Source: Hippopus hippopus
Lineage: Eukaryota > Mollusca > Bivalvia > Cardiida > Cardiidae
DNA: 64,000 nt
NCBI GenBank assembly: GCA_946811185.2
Contig: OX328113.1
Coordinates: forward strand, 21,427,521-21,491,520
Direction of reading: 5' to 3'
Shown here: positions 62,799-64,000 of the stretch, piece by piece
Layout: each line of letters opens with the position of its first letter
How positions within the stretch are numbered: position 1 is the stretch's first letter
Notes under the pieces: model-generated
Seen by the model: only the letters and a program-made list of their open reading frames with translations
The model's database searches: none
What the model was told of the DNA's origin: nothing
Position numbers and translations under genes: made by a program

Positions 62799-63671
62799 GT
62801 ATCGCGCTATTGAAATACATCCATTACGGGGCGAACATCGCTTACAGAAATATTATTCTATACATGATAGAATTAAGTGTACGGCATAAACTTTGTTTCA
62901 CGTGAAGCATTTTCAGTAGATTAACGGGCGGAATTAAACCAAAAAAAGGACGGTTTCAAGACAGTTCAACGACAAGACAGTTCCCTGACACTTTTGAAGA
63001 CATTTCCCCGACACTTTAGTTTCATGTCAAATAACCTCTTTCTTGACTTATACGATTGATAATCGTGAGATGTTAGTTCTAACTATTTGTTGATATGTCC
63101 TTGTTGATATTTGTACCTTGTAAAGAATCCTGTAAACATTGATGGGTACAAGTTTATTCTGTCATGGGTGAAGGGTTACACAATAAATCACGATTTTCAT
63201 AAGAATAAGAATATTTTGTTAAATGCTGTTAACCAGCATGAAATTTGATAAAAGAATATCTTCCGAGATTATTTAGAGTTAATTCTCAAAATTATTTTGA
63301 AAATTATTTTAGTTGTATTTCTTACCATACAGAAATACATGTACATCAGGGAGAGGGAGAGGGGATCTACCTGTGTGAAATACTTTTTTGCTGTTTACCT
63401 TGTACACATGATCCATTTAATGCAAAAATTTATCATACATGTATAGCTATTGTATGTTCCATATAGACCTTCTCTGTGAAAGTCTGAAACTCTGAATTGT
63501 GTGCCGTGGGAAAGGATAGTGTAAATTTGTTCAGTTCTTGTTTGTCTTCTGCAAATCGTTTCAATTTGGGTAAGTCTCAAATTGGTCTACAGACGACTTC
63601 AGATTCATTGTAAAAACATAGAAAGAGCTTATAACTATCAATTGGTCCTTTATCCAAAATATTTTCTATTT

Positions 63672-63904
63672 TTAACTCTTTACCAAACGACAAAATTTTA
63701 AACAGGTCCATATTGAAATCACTTGCAGACGACAAAATAAAGTTAAATATTTCAAAAATTGAAATTTGTTTCCAGCAGAGTAGAAAACATTGTGGTAAAA
63801 GGAGAAACTGCTGGTTACCAGCATTTTCTCCTTTTCCTACAATGTTTTTAAAAGGCTTCTATCTCAGGGTCGTAAAAACCAGGGATTGATTGGTAAAGGG
63901 TTAA
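63672..63904 (+). mobile_element. M1 element, full length
   Basis: TTAACTCTTTACCAAACGAC leads to GATTGGTAAAGGGTTAA, with TTAA at both ends. A minus-type right-end fragment precedes it at 63510-63590. Confidence 0.9.
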
Positions 63905-64000
63905 ATACAAATCCCACTCATTGGGCATTTAGTTCCCAGGAAGCAGTATCCGAAGAGATTAGTACGAGTTACTGACTCAACCAAATTGAAAGCATTTGGA

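Larger units (their letters stand above)
59112..64000. other. Downstream region, no complete gene recognised
   Basis: It contains the PiT 3' UTR of unknown length, then M1 copies, a SINE head, a hairpin at 61027-61083, a broken coding fragment at 62587-62798, and unassigned AT-rich sequence at 62150-62580 and 62800-63500. Confidence 0.6.

Overview
The window is nuclear DNA from an animal, most likely a bivalve mollusc. Genes have small exons and kilobase introns with GT/AG splice sites. The non-coding space is full of short non-autonomous transposons, tRNA-derived SINEs and elements that resemble the mollusc 'pearl'/Helentron-type repeats. No prokaryotic features, CRISPR arrays or rRNA genes are visible. 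The species is not identifiable from the sequence alone.

Two genes can be assembled exon by exon, both on the + strand. (1) Positions 1037-8383 hold the last seven coding exons (384 residues plus stop) of an organic anion transporter polypeptide (OATP/SLCO family). They include the cysteine-rich Kazal-type extracellular loop and the conserved segment ending RLLGTVPGPILFG. The first part of the protein lies upstream of the window. (2) Positions 33265-59111 hold a complete eleven-exon coding sequence (549 residues) of a sodium-dependent phosphate transporter (SLC20/PiT family), with both diagnostic GxNDVxN repeats. Its start codon lies one base into its exon, so at least one 5' untranslated exon must lie upstream, unlocated. 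The genes are unrelated in function beyond both being plasma-membrane solute carriers.

Layout: 1-1036, SINE tail and nested miniature elements; 1037-8383, OATP exons, with a 42-bp minisatellite in the first visible intron; 8384-33263, a 25-kb intergenic region of repeats, including an AGATCT-rich stretch at 12.2-15.1 kb and two large Helentron-like elements at 22.0-23.1 and 24.4-26.6 kb; 33264-59111, the PiT gene, whose introns hold more of the same repeats, a hAT-like element and relics of a duplicated exon; 59112-64000, repeats, a pre-miRNA-like hairpin and a broken coding fragment.

The dominant repeat, called M1 here, is a ~230-bp element with TTAA at both ends and a near-perfect ~64-bp palindrome in its centre. 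It is present in roughly 75 full or partial copies. Several copies sit inside the TTAA of another element (M3), showing the target-site duplication directly, and others share a single TTAA back to back. Other families named here are M2 (ends GGCCTGCAACACGCG), M3 (ends TGAGCCATGCTCTG), M4 (palindrome around GATCAGACTGCA), H (Helentron-like) and S (tRNA-derived SINEs). M1 strand is given as + when the CTTTACCAAACGACAAAAT end is on the left.
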